Of a stretch of DNA of 64,000 bases, positions 17,725 through 25,412 are shown one piece after another. Position 1 is the first letter of the stretch, and every line of letters begins with the position of its first letter. The stretch is from Phycisphaerales bacterium (GTDB taxonomy: Bacteria > Planctomycetota > Phycisphaerae > Phycisphaerales > SM1A02), in assembly GCA_022446965.1 (NCBI GenBank), contig JAKVBV010000001.1, forward strand, positions 46,653 through 110,652. The letters are read 5' to 3'. The translations under genes and the position numbers were made by a program. The notes below the pieces were generated by a model. The model was not told where the DNA came from and made no database searches. It saw only the letters and a list, made by a program, of their open reading frames with translations.

Positions 17725-18071
17725 CCATCTTTCGTGATCTGGCGGCCATCGCCCACACCGGAACATCACATGATCCGGCGATCCTGAAGCAGGTGCTCCT
17801 GGCCCGCGAAGATGCCGTGGCGAGCATCATGCAGTTGGCCCAGTCCACCCTGCAGCCTGGCCAGCTGGTCGAGCCGCACAGCCATGTCGACATGTGGGAG
17901 GTGTTCTGGGTGCAGTCGGGCGTCTTACGATGCTCGGTGGATGGCTTGGACCATGTGCTCGAACCAGGCCAATTGATCGTGGTGGCCCCGGGGCAGGCCC
18001 ACGGTGTGGCCTGTGTGGGTGATGAGCCGGTGGTGATGGTTGTGCTGGGGGTACAGGGCGAACCGGCCTGA
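17721..18071 (+). CDS. small cupin-domain protein
   Basis: A 116-residue protein consisting essentially of one cupin beta-barrel. The two conserved motifs are present: PHSHVDMWEVFWVQSG, with two His and a Glu as likely metal ligands, and PGQAHGVACVG, with the third His. The start at 17721 overlaps the ettA stop (ATGA). Such stand-alone cupins can be isomerases, dioxygenases or sugar-binding proteins and the substrate cannot be told. It is too short and lacks the wider features expected for 3-hydroxyanthranilate dioxygenase, which is otherwise missing from the kynurenine cluster in this window. Confidence 0.8.
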   Translation: MTIFRDLAAIAHTGTSHDPAILKQVLLAREDAVASIMQLAQSTLQPGQLVEPHSHVDMWEVFWVQSGVLRCSVDGLDHVLEPGQLIVVAPGQAHGVACVGDEPVVMVVLGVQGEPA

Positions 18072-18117
18072 AAATCCATTGGTGGGCTGAAGGACGTGTT
18101 GGCGGGAGCCGATTTGC

Positions 18118-18145
18118 CACGGTGGCGAAACACCTCGCCGCCGTG
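18118..18145 (+). repeat. inverted repeat between the cupin and Sel1 genes
   Basis: An 11-bp stem (CACGGTGGCGA with TCGCCGCCGTG, one G-T wobble) around a six-base loop AACACC. It lies in the 100-base gap after the cupin stop. No T-tract follows, so it is a weak terminator at best; it may instead limit read-through or protect the 3' end of the ettA-cupin mRNA. Confidence 0.5.
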
Positions 18146-18174
18146 TGCATCGTCCTTCTGGAGCCCCGACCGTG

Positions 18175-18939
18175 ATGATCCTGTCCGCCGCCGTGTGCCT
18201 TGCCGCCACCATGACACCGCCCGATGCTCCGTTGGTCACACCCGTAGAGGCCAGAGCAACCACCGTCGCCGAGCTTGTCGAACAGGCCAAGGCGATGGAC
18301 GCCCTGGCGCAGTGCGAGGCCTTCGACCTGTGGTTGGATGCGGCACATGCCGGACACGTGGAGGCCATGCATGTCGTGGCGACACGACTGCATGACGGTG
18401 GGTGCGTGCAGCGTGACCAGCGTGCGGCCGCCTCGTGGTGGAAGCATGCAGCCGAACACGGGCATGTGGAAGCGGCATTCAACTACGGCTGGTGCCGTTT
18501 GCACGGCCATGGTGTGCGCACGTCCGCGCCTGATGCAGTGCGCTGGCTGCAGTTTGCCGCACTCCATGGCCATGTCGATGCCATGGCGACCTACGCACGG
18601 TGTCGCTCACGTGGTATTGGTGACAGTCAGAATCCGACCGAATCCGTGCGGTGGTGGGCCAAGGCCGCTGCTCAAGGGCATGTCCAATCGATGCGTGCCA
18701 TGGCGATTGCGTCCCAACTTGGACGTGGAACCGAGCGAGATCCGCGTACGGCCGCCATGTGGTGGCTCAAGGCTGCCGAGGGCGGCGACCTGCAGGCCAT
18801 GCTGGTGACGGCCGCCAACTTCGAGATGGGCCTTGGCGTGGCACAAGATCATGATGCTGCTGACGGCTGGTATGCCAAGGCCTCGTATCTCATGCTCCCT
18901 GCCCCCGAGCCGGTGTCGTTGTCGCTTGCCGGAGGGTGA
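18175..18939 (+). CDS. exported Sel1-repeat protein
   Basis: A 254-residue protein with a short hydrophobic N-terminus (MILSAAVCLAATM) that probably acts as a signal peptide, followed by about five tandem Sel1-like (SLR) repeats of about 36 residues with the usual pattern AA..WW.KAAE.GH..A. A GTG one codon earlier is an alternative start. SLR solenoids bind proteins and commonly act as scaffolds or regulators in the envelope. It stands alone between the inverted repeat and the tRNA genes, and its partner cannot be inferred. Confidence 0.8.
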   Translation: MILSAAVCLAATMTPPDAPLVTPVEARATTVAELVEQAKAMDALAQCEAFDLWLDAAHAGHVEAMHVVATRLHDGGCVQRDQRAAASWWKHAAEHGHVEAAFNYGWCRLHGHGVRTSAPDAVRWLQFAALHGHVDAMATYARCRSRGIGDSQNPTESVRWWAKAAAQGHVQSMRAMAIASQLGRGTERDPRTAAMWWLKAAEGGDLQAMLVTAANFEMGLGVAQDHDAADGWYAKASYLMLPAPEPVSLSLAGG

Positions 18940-18941
18940 TC

Positions 18942-18970
18942 TCGACGCCTCCCTCGACGATCGTTAGAAT
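18942..18970 (+). promoter_or_regulatory. probable promoter of the tRNA-Glu/tRNA-Met pair
   Basis: A TAGAAT -10 hexamer at 18965-18970 with TCGACG at 18942-18947 as a partial -35, 17-base spacing, 30 bases before tRNA-Glu. The -10 is good and the -35 matches four of six consensus bases. Confidence 0.45.
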
Positions 18971-18999
18971 GCCACGTCACCTTTCATGAGGGTGATGCA

Positions 19000-19071
19000 G
19001 GCCCCTTCGTCTAGCGGCTAGGACGTCAGGTTCTCATCCTGAAAACAGGAGTTCGATTCTCCTAGGGGTCA
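19000..19071 (+). tRNA. tRNA-Glu (anticodon CTC)
   Basis: A 72-base cloverleaf with acceptor GGCCCCT/AGGGGTC (one G-T pair), anticodon loop TTCTCAT giving anticodon CTC, T-arm AGGAG-TTCGATT-CTCCT, and discriminator A. It reads GAG. CCA is not encoded. Confidence 0.95.
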
Positions 19072-19102
19072 TGGTCGTAGGATGGGCGAAGTTGCCCGAC
19101 AT

Positions 19103-19177
19103 GCCGATGTAGCTCAGCCTGGTTAGAGCGAGGGATTCATAAACCCTAGGTCGCTGGTTCAAGTCCAGCCATCGGCA
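19103..19177 (+). tRNA. tRNA-Met (anticodon CAT, elongator-like)
   Basis: A 75-base cloverleaf: acceptor GCCGATG/CATCGGC fully paired including the first pair (initiator tRNAs have a mismatch there), U8-A9, D-stem GCTC/GAGC, T-arm GCTGG-TTCAAGT-CCAGC, discriminator A, anticodon CAT. The anticodon stem AGGGA/ACCCT leaves an A-A mismatch next to the loop. The paired acceptor end favours an elongator methionine tRNA. A lysidine-modified isoleucine tRNA with the same anticodon cannot be ruled out. Confidence 0.88.
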
Positions 19178-19187
19178 CTTCAAAGAT

Positions 19188-19217
19188 ACGGGCCCCTGCC
19201 AAAGCAGGGGCCCGTTG
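19188..19217 (+). terminator. intrinsic terminator, probably bidirectional
   Basis: A perfect 12-bp stem (ACGGGCCCCTGC at 19188-19199 pairing with GCAGGGGCCCGT at 19204-19215) with loop CAAA. It sits ten bases after tRNA-Met and 30 bases beyond the pyrG stop on the opposite strand. A short T-rich tail follows on both strands, so it can end both converging units. Confidence 0.8.
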
Positions 19218-19247
19218 TCATTGGTCGTGCAGATGTGCCCGATCGGC

Positions 19248-21101
19248 TCACGCCATCTCGGTTTGCGGGGTCGGGGTGTGCAGCCACCGCTCACTGATCG
19301 ATTTGGCAGGCAGGTCGGGATTGGCTCGGGCGATGGCGGCGGCCACCAGGCCCATGAACATCGGCTGGGGATGCAGCGGACGGCTGGTCAGTTCGGGATG
19401 GAACTGGCCGCCGACGAAGTAGGGGTGCACCGTGGTCGGCAGCTCGATCGCCTGCATGATCGGCTGCTCGGGGTGGCGACCGCTGAACCGCAGGCCGGCC
19501 GACTCCAGTTGCTCGATGACGGCCGGTTCCACTTCGAATCGATGTCGGAATCGCTCGCGGATCGATGTCTTGCCGTCGAAGAGGAAGGACATCAGGCTGT
19601 CGGCATCGAGACGCACATCCTGCCCGCCCAGTCGCATCGTGCCGCCCAGCCCTTCAATGGCCTTCTGGTCAGGCAACTCCGAGATCACGGCACCGTCGAG
19701 GGCGGGGGCGAACTCGGTGGAATGGGCGTTGTCGATGCCAGCCACGGTGCGAGCGTACTCGATCACCGCCACCTGGAAGCCCAGGCAGATGCCCAGGAAT
19801 GGAACGCCTCTGGTGCGGACGTACTCGACCGCTGCGATCTTGCCTTCCACGCCGCGTTCACCGAAGCCTCCGGGCACGATGACAGCATGCAGATCAAGTC
19901 CGTCGAGGGCGTCGGCGGTGTTGTTGCGGGTGAAATCACTCACGTCGATCCACTGCACATCTGGCTTGGCGCTCAGGTGCGTCGCGGCGTGCTCGATGGC
20001 CTTGTCGATCGATGCGTAGGCATCGCGAAGCGCCGTGTACTTACCCAAAATACCGATGTTGATCGGATGGGTACGCGGTGCGGTGATGCTCTTGGCGTAG
20101 CTGTTCCATTGGGCGCGGGCACCGTCTTCATGCACGGGGTCCACACGCTGATGGCGGTCGAGGATCGTGAGGACTTCACGATCCAGGCCTTGCGCTCGCA
20201 TTGCCTCGGGGATCGTGTAGATCGAGTCACGATCGTGCATCGAGAACACGCGGGGCAACGGCACGTTGCTGAACATCGACACTTTCTGTCGGGCGGTGTC
20301 GGAAACTTCGTGCTCGGCACGGCAGGCGATGAGGTCAGGCTGGATGCCTGTTTCCATCAGCCGCTTGATGCCCAACTGCGCAGCTTTGGACTTCTGCTCG
20401 CCCAATGTCGGGGGCTCGAGAATGTAGGTGAGCGCGACACTGCAGAAGTTCTCCTTTCCTTCCTCGAAGGCGAGTTCACGCAGCGCTTCCACGTAGAAGC
20501 CATTTTCATAGTCGCCGATCGTGCCGCCCACCTCGATGAACACCATGTCGGCCGGATCACCATCGGGGCCGCCTGTCATGGCCAGTTCACGCAGGCGACG
20601 CTTCACTTCGCCGGTGACGTGGGGAATCATCTGCACGTCGCGTCCGAGATACCCGCCACGACGTTCGCGTTCCAGAATCTCGGTGTAAATCTGACCGGCG
20701 GTCGTGAAGTTTCGAACCGTCAGGTTCTGGTCGAGCAGGCGTTCGTAGGTGCCCAGATCCATGTCGCACTCGGTGCCGTCATCAAGCACGAACACCTCAC
20801 CATGGCGGTAGGGGTTCAGGGTGCCGCTGTCGACATTGAGGTAGCCCTCGAGCTTGATCGGCGCCACCGACAAGCCTTTGTCCTTGAGCAACTTGGCGAG
20901 CGAGGCACTGAATATGCCCTTGCCCAGACCACTCATCACCGTTCCCATGACAGCGACAAAGGCCGTGCGGCCACGTTGATAGCCCTCGGGGATGGGAGAG
21001 AAGAATTCGGTGGTTTCACTCGAGCGTCCGAACTGGCTCAGGAAGCTGTCGGACGCGGTGGGAGGTGTCGAATCGCCGGATGAGGAACCAGAGTGGGGCA
21101 T
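19248..21101 (-). CDS. pyrG: CTP synthase with N-terminal extension
   Basis: A 617-residue enzyme making CTP from UTP, ATP and glutamine. The synthetase domain begins near residue 46 with VMSGLGKGIFSASLAKLL (P-loop), and the C-terminal class I glutamine amidotransferase domain has the nucleophile Cys in GICLGFQVAV and the catalytic His-Glu in FHPEL. It is about 70 residues longer than usual, mainly because of an extra Ser/Thr-rich N-terminal tail. The region after the P-loop reads KLEGYLNVDSGTLNPYRHGEV, where most CTP synthases have DPY and GTM, so this is a divergent variant, although the core motifs are intact. It is encoded downstream of kdsB, whose product consumes CTP. Confidence 0.93.
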   Translation of the reverse strand: MPHSGSSSGDSTPPTASDSFLSQFGRSSETTEFFSPIPEGYQRGRTAFVAVMGTVMSGLGKGIFSASLAKLLKDKGLSVAPIKLEGYLNVDSGTLNPYRHGEVFVLDDGTECDMDLGTYERLLDQNLTVRNFTTAGQIYTEILERERRGGYLGRDVQMIPHVTGEVKRRLRELAMTGGPDGDPADMVFIEVGGTIGDYENGFYVEALRELAFEEGKENFCSVALTYILEPPTLGEQKSKAAQLGIKRLMETGIQPDLIACRAEHEVSDTARQKVSMFSNVPLPRVFSMHDRDSIYTIPEAMRAQGLDREVLTILDRHQRVDPVHEDGARAQWNSYAKSITAPRTHPINIGILGKYTALRDAYASIDKAIEHAATHLSAKPDVQWIDVSDFTRNNTADALDGLDLHAVIVPGGFGERGVEGKIAAVEYVRTRGVPFLGICLGFQVAVIEYARTVAGIDNAHSTEFAPALDGAVISELPDQKAIEGLGGTMRLGGQDVRLDADSLMSFLFDGKTSIRERFRHRFEVEPAVIEQLESAGLRFSGRHPEQPIMQAIELPTTVHPYFVGGQFHPELTSRPLHPQPMFMGLVAAAIARANPDLPAKSISERWLHTPTPQTEMA

Positions 21102-21143
21102 AGAAGACGATACCGCGCGGGGGGTGGTGTCTTCAACAGGGAA

Positions 21144-21902
21144 TCATGGATCAGCGGCGTTTGTCTTGGCCGTCGCTCGCTGTGCTACCCAGGCGGCGTA
21201 CTGCTCGGGCGTGTCGATGCCACAGTGTGGTGCGTCCACTGTGGCCACAGCAATGCGTCGCCCATGCTCAAGAAGGCGCAGTTGCTCGAGGCATTCGAGC
21301 CGCTCAAGTGTGCCCTCAGGCAGACTGATGTAGTCCCGCAACGCTGCCGGGCTGTAGACGTACAGGCCGACATGCCGCAGCGGGCTGCAGTCTTGGGCAT
21401 CAAGGCCATCGCGGTCATGCGGAATTGCTGCACGTGAGAAGTACAGGGCACCGCCACGAGCATCGATCACCACTTTGACCACGGCGGGGTTGTTCACATC
21501 ATCCGTGTCGTTCAGCCGGGCGGCCGCCGTGCCGACGCTCGCGTCGGGATCGGCCAGCAGGGCGTCGATCGCCGCATCAATGGCGGCCGGGGGAAGATCG
21601 GGTTCATCGCCCTGCACATTGACGATCAAATCGGCCTCGATCGTGTCGATCGCTTCGGCGATCCGACTGGTGCCGTTGGGATGATCGGCACGCGTCATCA
21701 CGTGTGTGAATCCGGCAGCCTGGGCGGCTGCGGCGATGGCGTCGCTGTCGCTGGCGATCACCACCTCGTCGATGCGTGCGGCGGCCCGGGCATTGAGTGC
21801 ACTGTGGATAATGAGCGGTGTGCCGGTGTCATCGGCGAGCATCTTGCCGGGAAATCGAGTCGAGCCCATCCGGCCCGGGATCACCGCGACGATACGGTTC
21901 AC
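21144..21902 (-). CDS. kdsB: 3-deoxy-manno-octulosonate cytidylyltransferase
   Basis: A 252-residue enzyme starting at GTG that activates KDO as CMP-KDO for lipopolysaccharide. The N-terminal nucleotide-binding segment IPGRMGSTRFPGKML, IASDSD, the NPxGTSRIAEA-like segment (HPNGTSRIAEA) and VNVQGDEP are all family hallmarks, and length is normal. It overlaps the TPR gene by four bases and is followed 42 bases later by pyrG. Its presence indicates an outer membrane with KDO-containing lipid A cores, as expected for a diderm planctomycete. Confidence 0.95.
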   Translation of the reverse strand: MNRIVAVIPGRMGSTRFPGKMLADDTGTPLIIHSALNARAAARIDEVVIASDSDAIAAAAQAAGFTHVMTRADHPNGTSRIAEAIDTIEADLIVNVQGDEPDLPPAAIDAAIDALLADPDASVGTAAARLNDTDDVNNPAVVKVVIDARGGALYFSRAAIPHDRDGLDAQDCSPLRHVGLYVYSPAALRDYISLPEGTLERLECLEQLRLLEHGRRIAVATVDAPHCGIDTPEQYAAWVAQRATAKTNAADP

Positions 21903-23338
21903 AGTGACTTCACCAGTGCGTCGATTTCGTGGCGACGCTCGCGGATGTCGCGGTAGGTGATGTCCTTGCGGGCGATGCTCGAGCAGATCTCGAGCGCCTC
22001 GCGGGCGAGCTCTTCCGACGACTCGTTGCGGGCCTTCTCGATGAGCGACACCATCATGTCGTATCGCACGAGGAGGTCGAGGTCGCCGTCGGTCGCGTCA
22101 ATCTTGCCCAACACCTCGCGGTACTCCGCGATGGCCTCGGCATGCCACCCTTCTTGGGCGAAACAGCGGCCGAGCAGATGTCCAGCCTTGCCACGCAGGC
22201 GAGGCTCATCTTTGGATTTCTGAAAGCAGCCCATGGCCGTGTCCACATCGCCCTGACGCAACGCCACTTCACCGAGGTGGTAGCGGATCTGTCGGTCGGT
22301 GGGATACTGCTCGGCCCGTTCGGCATACTCCTTGGCTTCGAATGCCAGCAGTTGCGCCTCGATCGCCGTGGCTTTGTCGTCGTCGCCCTCGGCCTTCAAG
22401 TCGCGAATGCGTTGCTTGAATCGCTGCATGCGAATGTCGCCAGCCGACATGCGAAAGCGGTACTCGCCGGTGTTCTTGAAGCCCACCATGAAAACCTCTT
22501 CCGCGGTCTTCAGTGAGGCGCCGTCGCCTTGGCGACGGAGCAAGGTGCCCAGCTTGTTGATGTTCTCAGGGCTGGAGGCATCTTCCTTGAACGCCTTCTT
22601 GGCTCGGTCGAGCACGCGGTCGCTGCCGCCCCCGACGCCAGCAATGGACTCTTCTTCTTCGAGCTCACGCTGTTTGTCCATGTCCTTGACGAACGAGCGG
22701 AAAGAGCCATCTTCACCAATGGCGTTTTCGTACCCGCCCTGCGCCATGGCGCGTTGTGCAGACAGATCTTTGACGGAGGCGTCGATCTTCGCATCGGAAG
22801 GATCGAGTTCTTTGGCAAGTTGTCCGGCCGTGATGGCGTCATCCCAGGCGCCCACACCCGTGCACCCTTCCATCACCGCGACAAGCTCCTTCTTGCCGGT
22901 CTTCTTCCACACCTTCACGATGCGCAGCACATGAGGGGCCAAGAATTGGCCGGCTGCTTCCTGTTGTGCTTCGGCCGCCGCTGCAAGGGCCTTGATGGCC
23001 AGCGGGCCGTTGTCCAGATCGCTCATCCACAGCGCTTGGGCCTCAGCCATCTTGGCCATCAGTGGGTGGCCGCCAAGCTCCTTGAGGTCGCCCTTGCCCA
23101 GTCGCTTTCCTTTTTCGTTGCGGTGGCGGATCGCCGCCTGGAGGATGCCGTTGTGGCCGTCCATGTTCTCCGGATCGAGGGCGATACCGGTGGCGTAGTA
23201 GATCAGGGCCGGCCCGGTCTGGCCTCCGCCCATCATCGTCTGGGCGTGATCGAACCACTTGCGAGCCTTGTCCGGTTGCGGCCGGAATGGGGCGTCTTCG
23301 GGCGAAGAGTCGTTCTTGTTGCGTTTGAAGAAGGGCAC
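21899..23338 (-). CDS. TPR-repeat protein upstream of kdsB
   Basis: A 479-residue, lysine- and glutamate-rich helical protein. I place the start at GTG 23338 (protein begins PFFKRNKND); an in-frame GTG at 23386 is possible. TPR-like units are visible in the N-terminal third (KARKWFDHAQTMM..., PALIYYATGIALDPENMDG) and again near residues 340-410 (AERAEQYPTDRQIRYHLGEV, GDVDTAMGCFQKSK). No signal peptide or membrane helix is seen. It overlaps kdsB by four bases. Its role is unknown; TPRs suggest protein binding and the neighbourhood suggests envelope biogenesis. Confidence 0.8.
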   Translation of the reverse strand: MPFFKRNKNDSSPEDAPFRPQPDKARKWFDHAQTMMGGGQTGPALIYYATGIALDPENMDGHNGILQAAIRHRNEKGKRLGKGDLKELGGHPLMAKMAEAQALWMSDLDNGPLAIKALAAAAEAQQEAAGQFLAPHVLRIVKVWKKTGKKELVAVMEGCTGVGAWDDAITAGQLAKELDPSDAKIDASVKDLSAQRAMAQGGYENAIGEDGSFRSFVKDMDKQRELEEEESIAGVGGGSDRVLDRAKKAFKEDASSPENINKLGTLLRRQGDGASLKTAEEVFMVGFKNTGEYRFRMSAGDIRMQRFKQRIRDLKAEGDDDKATAIEAQLLAFEAKEYAERAEQYPTDRQIRYHLGEVALRQGDVDTAMGCFQKSKDEPRLRGKAGHLLGRCFAQEGWHAEAIAEYREVLGKIDATDGDLDLLVRYDMMVSLIEKARNESSEELAREALEICSSIARKDITYRDIRERRHEIDALVKSL

Positions 23339-23426
23339 GGCGAGCAGTCGGTTTTGTCCGAAATCAAATGAGCTGAGACTACACACGGTACCCGCCCTCG
23401 GCGGGGGCGGGCAAGCCCTGCTTCAG

Positions 23427-23432
23427 TACGAT
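23427..23432 (+). promoter_or_regulatory. -10-like hexamer directly upstream of def
   Basis: TACGAT ends six bases before the def ATG at 23439 and no Shine-Dalgarno is present, so the operon may start with a leaderless transcript. No -35 consensus is visible. Tentative. Confidence 0.25.
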
Positions 23433-23438
23433 ACGAGC

Positions 23439-23945
23439 ATGGATGCCGCCTCGTTGCAGATTCGTCTCTACCCGGACCCCGTCCTCACCCAGGTGGCCGA
23501 GCCGGTGGGGGCCGTGACCCCCGAGATTCAGGCACTTGCCCAGCGCATGGTCGAGCTGATGGTGGAGGCCGATGGCATCGGGCTCGCGGCCCCTCAGGTG
23601 GGTGTGTCCAAGCGCCTGTTCGTGACTCGCGACCCGGACGACCCCGAGGCGGCGGTCGTGTGGATCAACCCCACGCTTGAGGTGATCGACGACACCTGTG
23701 CGTCGTCCATCGAAGGCTGTCTCAGCCTGCCCGACATCGATGTGTCGGTGGTACGGCCCGTGGGCATTCGGATCACTGGAACAGATCTTGATGGGGCAAC
23801 GTGCACCCTCGAGTCCGACCAGCACATCGCCCGAGTGTGGCAGCACGAATACGACCATCTCGAGGGCCGCCTCATCATCGATCGCATGTCCACCATGGAC
23901 CGGCTTCGATCACGCCGCGCATTGCGGGCGTTGAAGGGGCGCTGA
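23439..23945 (+). CDS. def: peptide deformylase
   Basis: A 168-residue metalloenzyme removing the N-formyl group from nascent proteins. All three family motifs are present: GIGLAAPQVG (46-55), EGCLSLP (92-98, Cys94 as metal ligand) and HEYDH (136-140, both His as metal ligands and Glu as catalyst). The frame is open from 23259 but the ATG at 23439 gives the standard N-terminus (LQIRLYPDPVL). It heads the operon def-fmt-HExxH protein-queA-murE-murF-mraY and is followed by fmt one base after its stop, the classic pair of formylation and deformylation genes. Confidence 0.95.
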   Translation: MDAASLQIRLYPDPVLTQVAEPVGAVTPEIQALAQRMVELMVEADGIGLAAPQVGVSKRLFVTRDPDDPEAAVVWINPTLEVIDDTCASSIEGCLSLPDIDVSVVRPVGIRITGTDLDGATCTLESDQHIARVWQHEYDHLEGRLIIDRMSTMDRLRSRRALRALKGR

Positions 23946-23946
23946 C

Positions 23947-24852
23947 GTGAAGGTGGTGCTGTTCGGTGCCGGGGCGTTCGGCTTGCCCACGTTCGAACGA
24001 CTGCACGCGATGCACGATGTGGCGCTCGTCGTGAGTCAGCCTGATCGGCCCGCAGGCCGAGGCCGAACCACAACGCCCAATCCCGTGTCGCAATGGGCCA
24101 TGGCGGGACAGTTGCCCCTGCACCGATCAGACAACGTCAACCGAAGGGAAGATGTTGAGTTGATCCGGGCGGTCGATTCAGACGCCTGGGTTGTCATTGC
24201 CTTCGGCCAAAAGCTCGGCAGTGCGCTCCTCGACGATCGCTTCGCCATCAATCTGCATGGCTCCTTGCTGCCAAGGTGGCGTGGCGCGGCGCCGATTCAC
24301 CATGCCGTGATGGCCGGTGATGACGTGACGGGTGTGAGCGTCATCACGTTGGCCGCCACCATGGACGCTGGAGACGTGCTCGGTCAAGCACGCCTGCCGA
24401 TCGACCCATCGGCGACCACCGGCGACCTGCACGATGCCCTCGCACAACTGGGGCCGGACGCTGTGGAGTCGGTGCTGCGGGACCACGCACAAGGCACACT
24501 CACTGCACAGCAGCAGCATGCTGATGCGGTCACCCAGGCGGGCAAGTTGTCACGGTCGGATGCCGTGATCGACTTCAACGCCGGGCCAGACACCGTGCGA
24601 GGACGCATCAACGGGTTGAGCCCATGGCCTGGGGTTGCCGTGGATGTCGACGGCAGGCGGCTCAAATTGCTTCGTGCTGATCGATCGGATGACGTCGTCG
24701 GGCCCGGTCATCTCACCGCCGAGGGCGTGCTCGGATGTGCCGGCGGATCGGTGCGTGTGCTCGACGTGCAGCCGCAAGGCAAGCGGCCCATGCCCTTTTC
24801 GGACTGGGCCAATGGACAGCAGTGGGACGGGCCAATTGAGGTGCAGCCATGA
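23947..24852 (+). CDS. fmt: methionyl-tRNA formyltransferase
   Basis: A 301-residue enzyme starting at GTG that formylates initiator Met-tRNA using 10-formyl-tetrahydrofolate. The N-terminal Rossmann-like domain has VVLFGAGAFGLPTFE, the SQPDRPAGRG loop, and the catalytic motif NLHGSLLPRWRGAAPI (Asn, His and a following Asp in the ATMDAGD segment). The C-terminal domain (about 200-301) is the tRNA-binding OB-like fold, with NGLSPWPG. It sits one base after def and overlaps the next gene by four bases. Confidence 0.94.
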   Translation: MKVVLFGAGAFGLPTFERLHAMHDVALVVSQPDRPAGRGRTTTPNPVSQWAMAGQLPLHRSDNVNRREDVELIRAVDSDAWVVIAFGQKLGSALLDDRFAINLHGSLLPRWRGAAPIHHAVMAGDDVTGVSVITLAATMDAGDVLGQARLPIDPSATTGDLHDALAQLGPDAVESVLRDHAQGTLTAQQQHADAVTQAGKLSRSDAVIDFNAGPDTVRGRINGLSPWPGVAVDVDGRRLKLLRADRSDDVVGPGHLTAEGVLGCAGGSVRVLDVQPQGKRPMPFSDWANGQQWDGPIEVQP

Positions 24853-25412
24853 CATTCGATCTGCCCTTGTGGCGATTGCTGTTCGGCACGCCGCGTCGCT
24901 CCAAGCGTCGTGCTGCGAAGGCTCCGTCTCGCCCTGCAGAGCAGTCGCCGCCGCGCAGCTCGGCCATGCAGGCCCGCTATGACGAACTCGTCGACACCAT
25001 GAAGGCCACCTGGGGCTTGAAGGTGCGCAAGTGGCGTTCGTCGACAAGTGGTGTGGCATGGGAAACACACTGGCAGGACGGCACAGTGAGCCGGATGATC
25101 GAATCGCCGTATCCCCGGGGCCCAATGTCGTGTGCGGTCTTTTTGCATGAGGTTGGGCACCATGCGATTGGCTTGTCTGCAATCAAGCCGCGGTGCCTGG
25201 AAGAGAAGCGTGCGTGGGACTGGTCGCTGCAGACCATGCGGGAGTGGGGGTTCAACGTGACCGATCGTGTAATTGCTCGGCGGGATGACGCACTGCGCTA
25301 TGCGGTGGCCAAAGCGCTTCGCCGCGGGATCAAGCGGATGCCCGAAGAGATGCTGCCGTGGTGCCCCCGCGAGATGCAGCACCGCGCCCAGGAGCACGCT
25401 GCCTCGTGCTGA
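24849..25412 (+). CDS. putative zinc metallopeptidase-like protein (HEVGHH)
   Basis: A 187-residue soluble protein of unknown family. The N-terminal 40 residues are basic and Ser/Pro-rich. The core contains CAVFLHEVGHHAIG, an HExxH zinc-binding motif followed about 17 residues later by Glu in EEKRAWDW, the arrangement seen in ImmA/IrrE-like and related minimal metallopeptidases. No signal peptide is present, so it should act in the cytoplasm. It overlaps fmt by four bases and queA by one, so it is made together with translation and peptidoglycan enzymes. No substrate can be inferred, and a structural zinc role is also possible. Confidence 0.75.
   Translation: MTFDLPLWRLLFGTPRRSKRRAAKAPSRPAEQSPPRSSAMQARYDELVDTMKATWGLKVRKWRSSTSGVAWETHWQDGTVSRMIESPYPRGPMSCAVFLHEVGHHAIGLSAIKPRCLEEKRAWDWSLQTMREWGFNVTDRVIARRDDALRYAVAKALRRGIKRMPEEMLPWCPREMQHRAQEHAASC

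Noticed and set aside
17721..18071. Cupin as the missing 3-hydroxyanthranilate dioxygenase
   Set aside because: It is only 116 residues with generic cupin motifs, lies 34 kb from the kynurenine genes and is coupled to ettA.
19215..21083. 622-residue open frame on the plus strand opposite pyrG
   Set aside because: It is the complement of a strongly conserved CTP synthase gene and has no recognisable domain. High GC and low stop frequency explain it.
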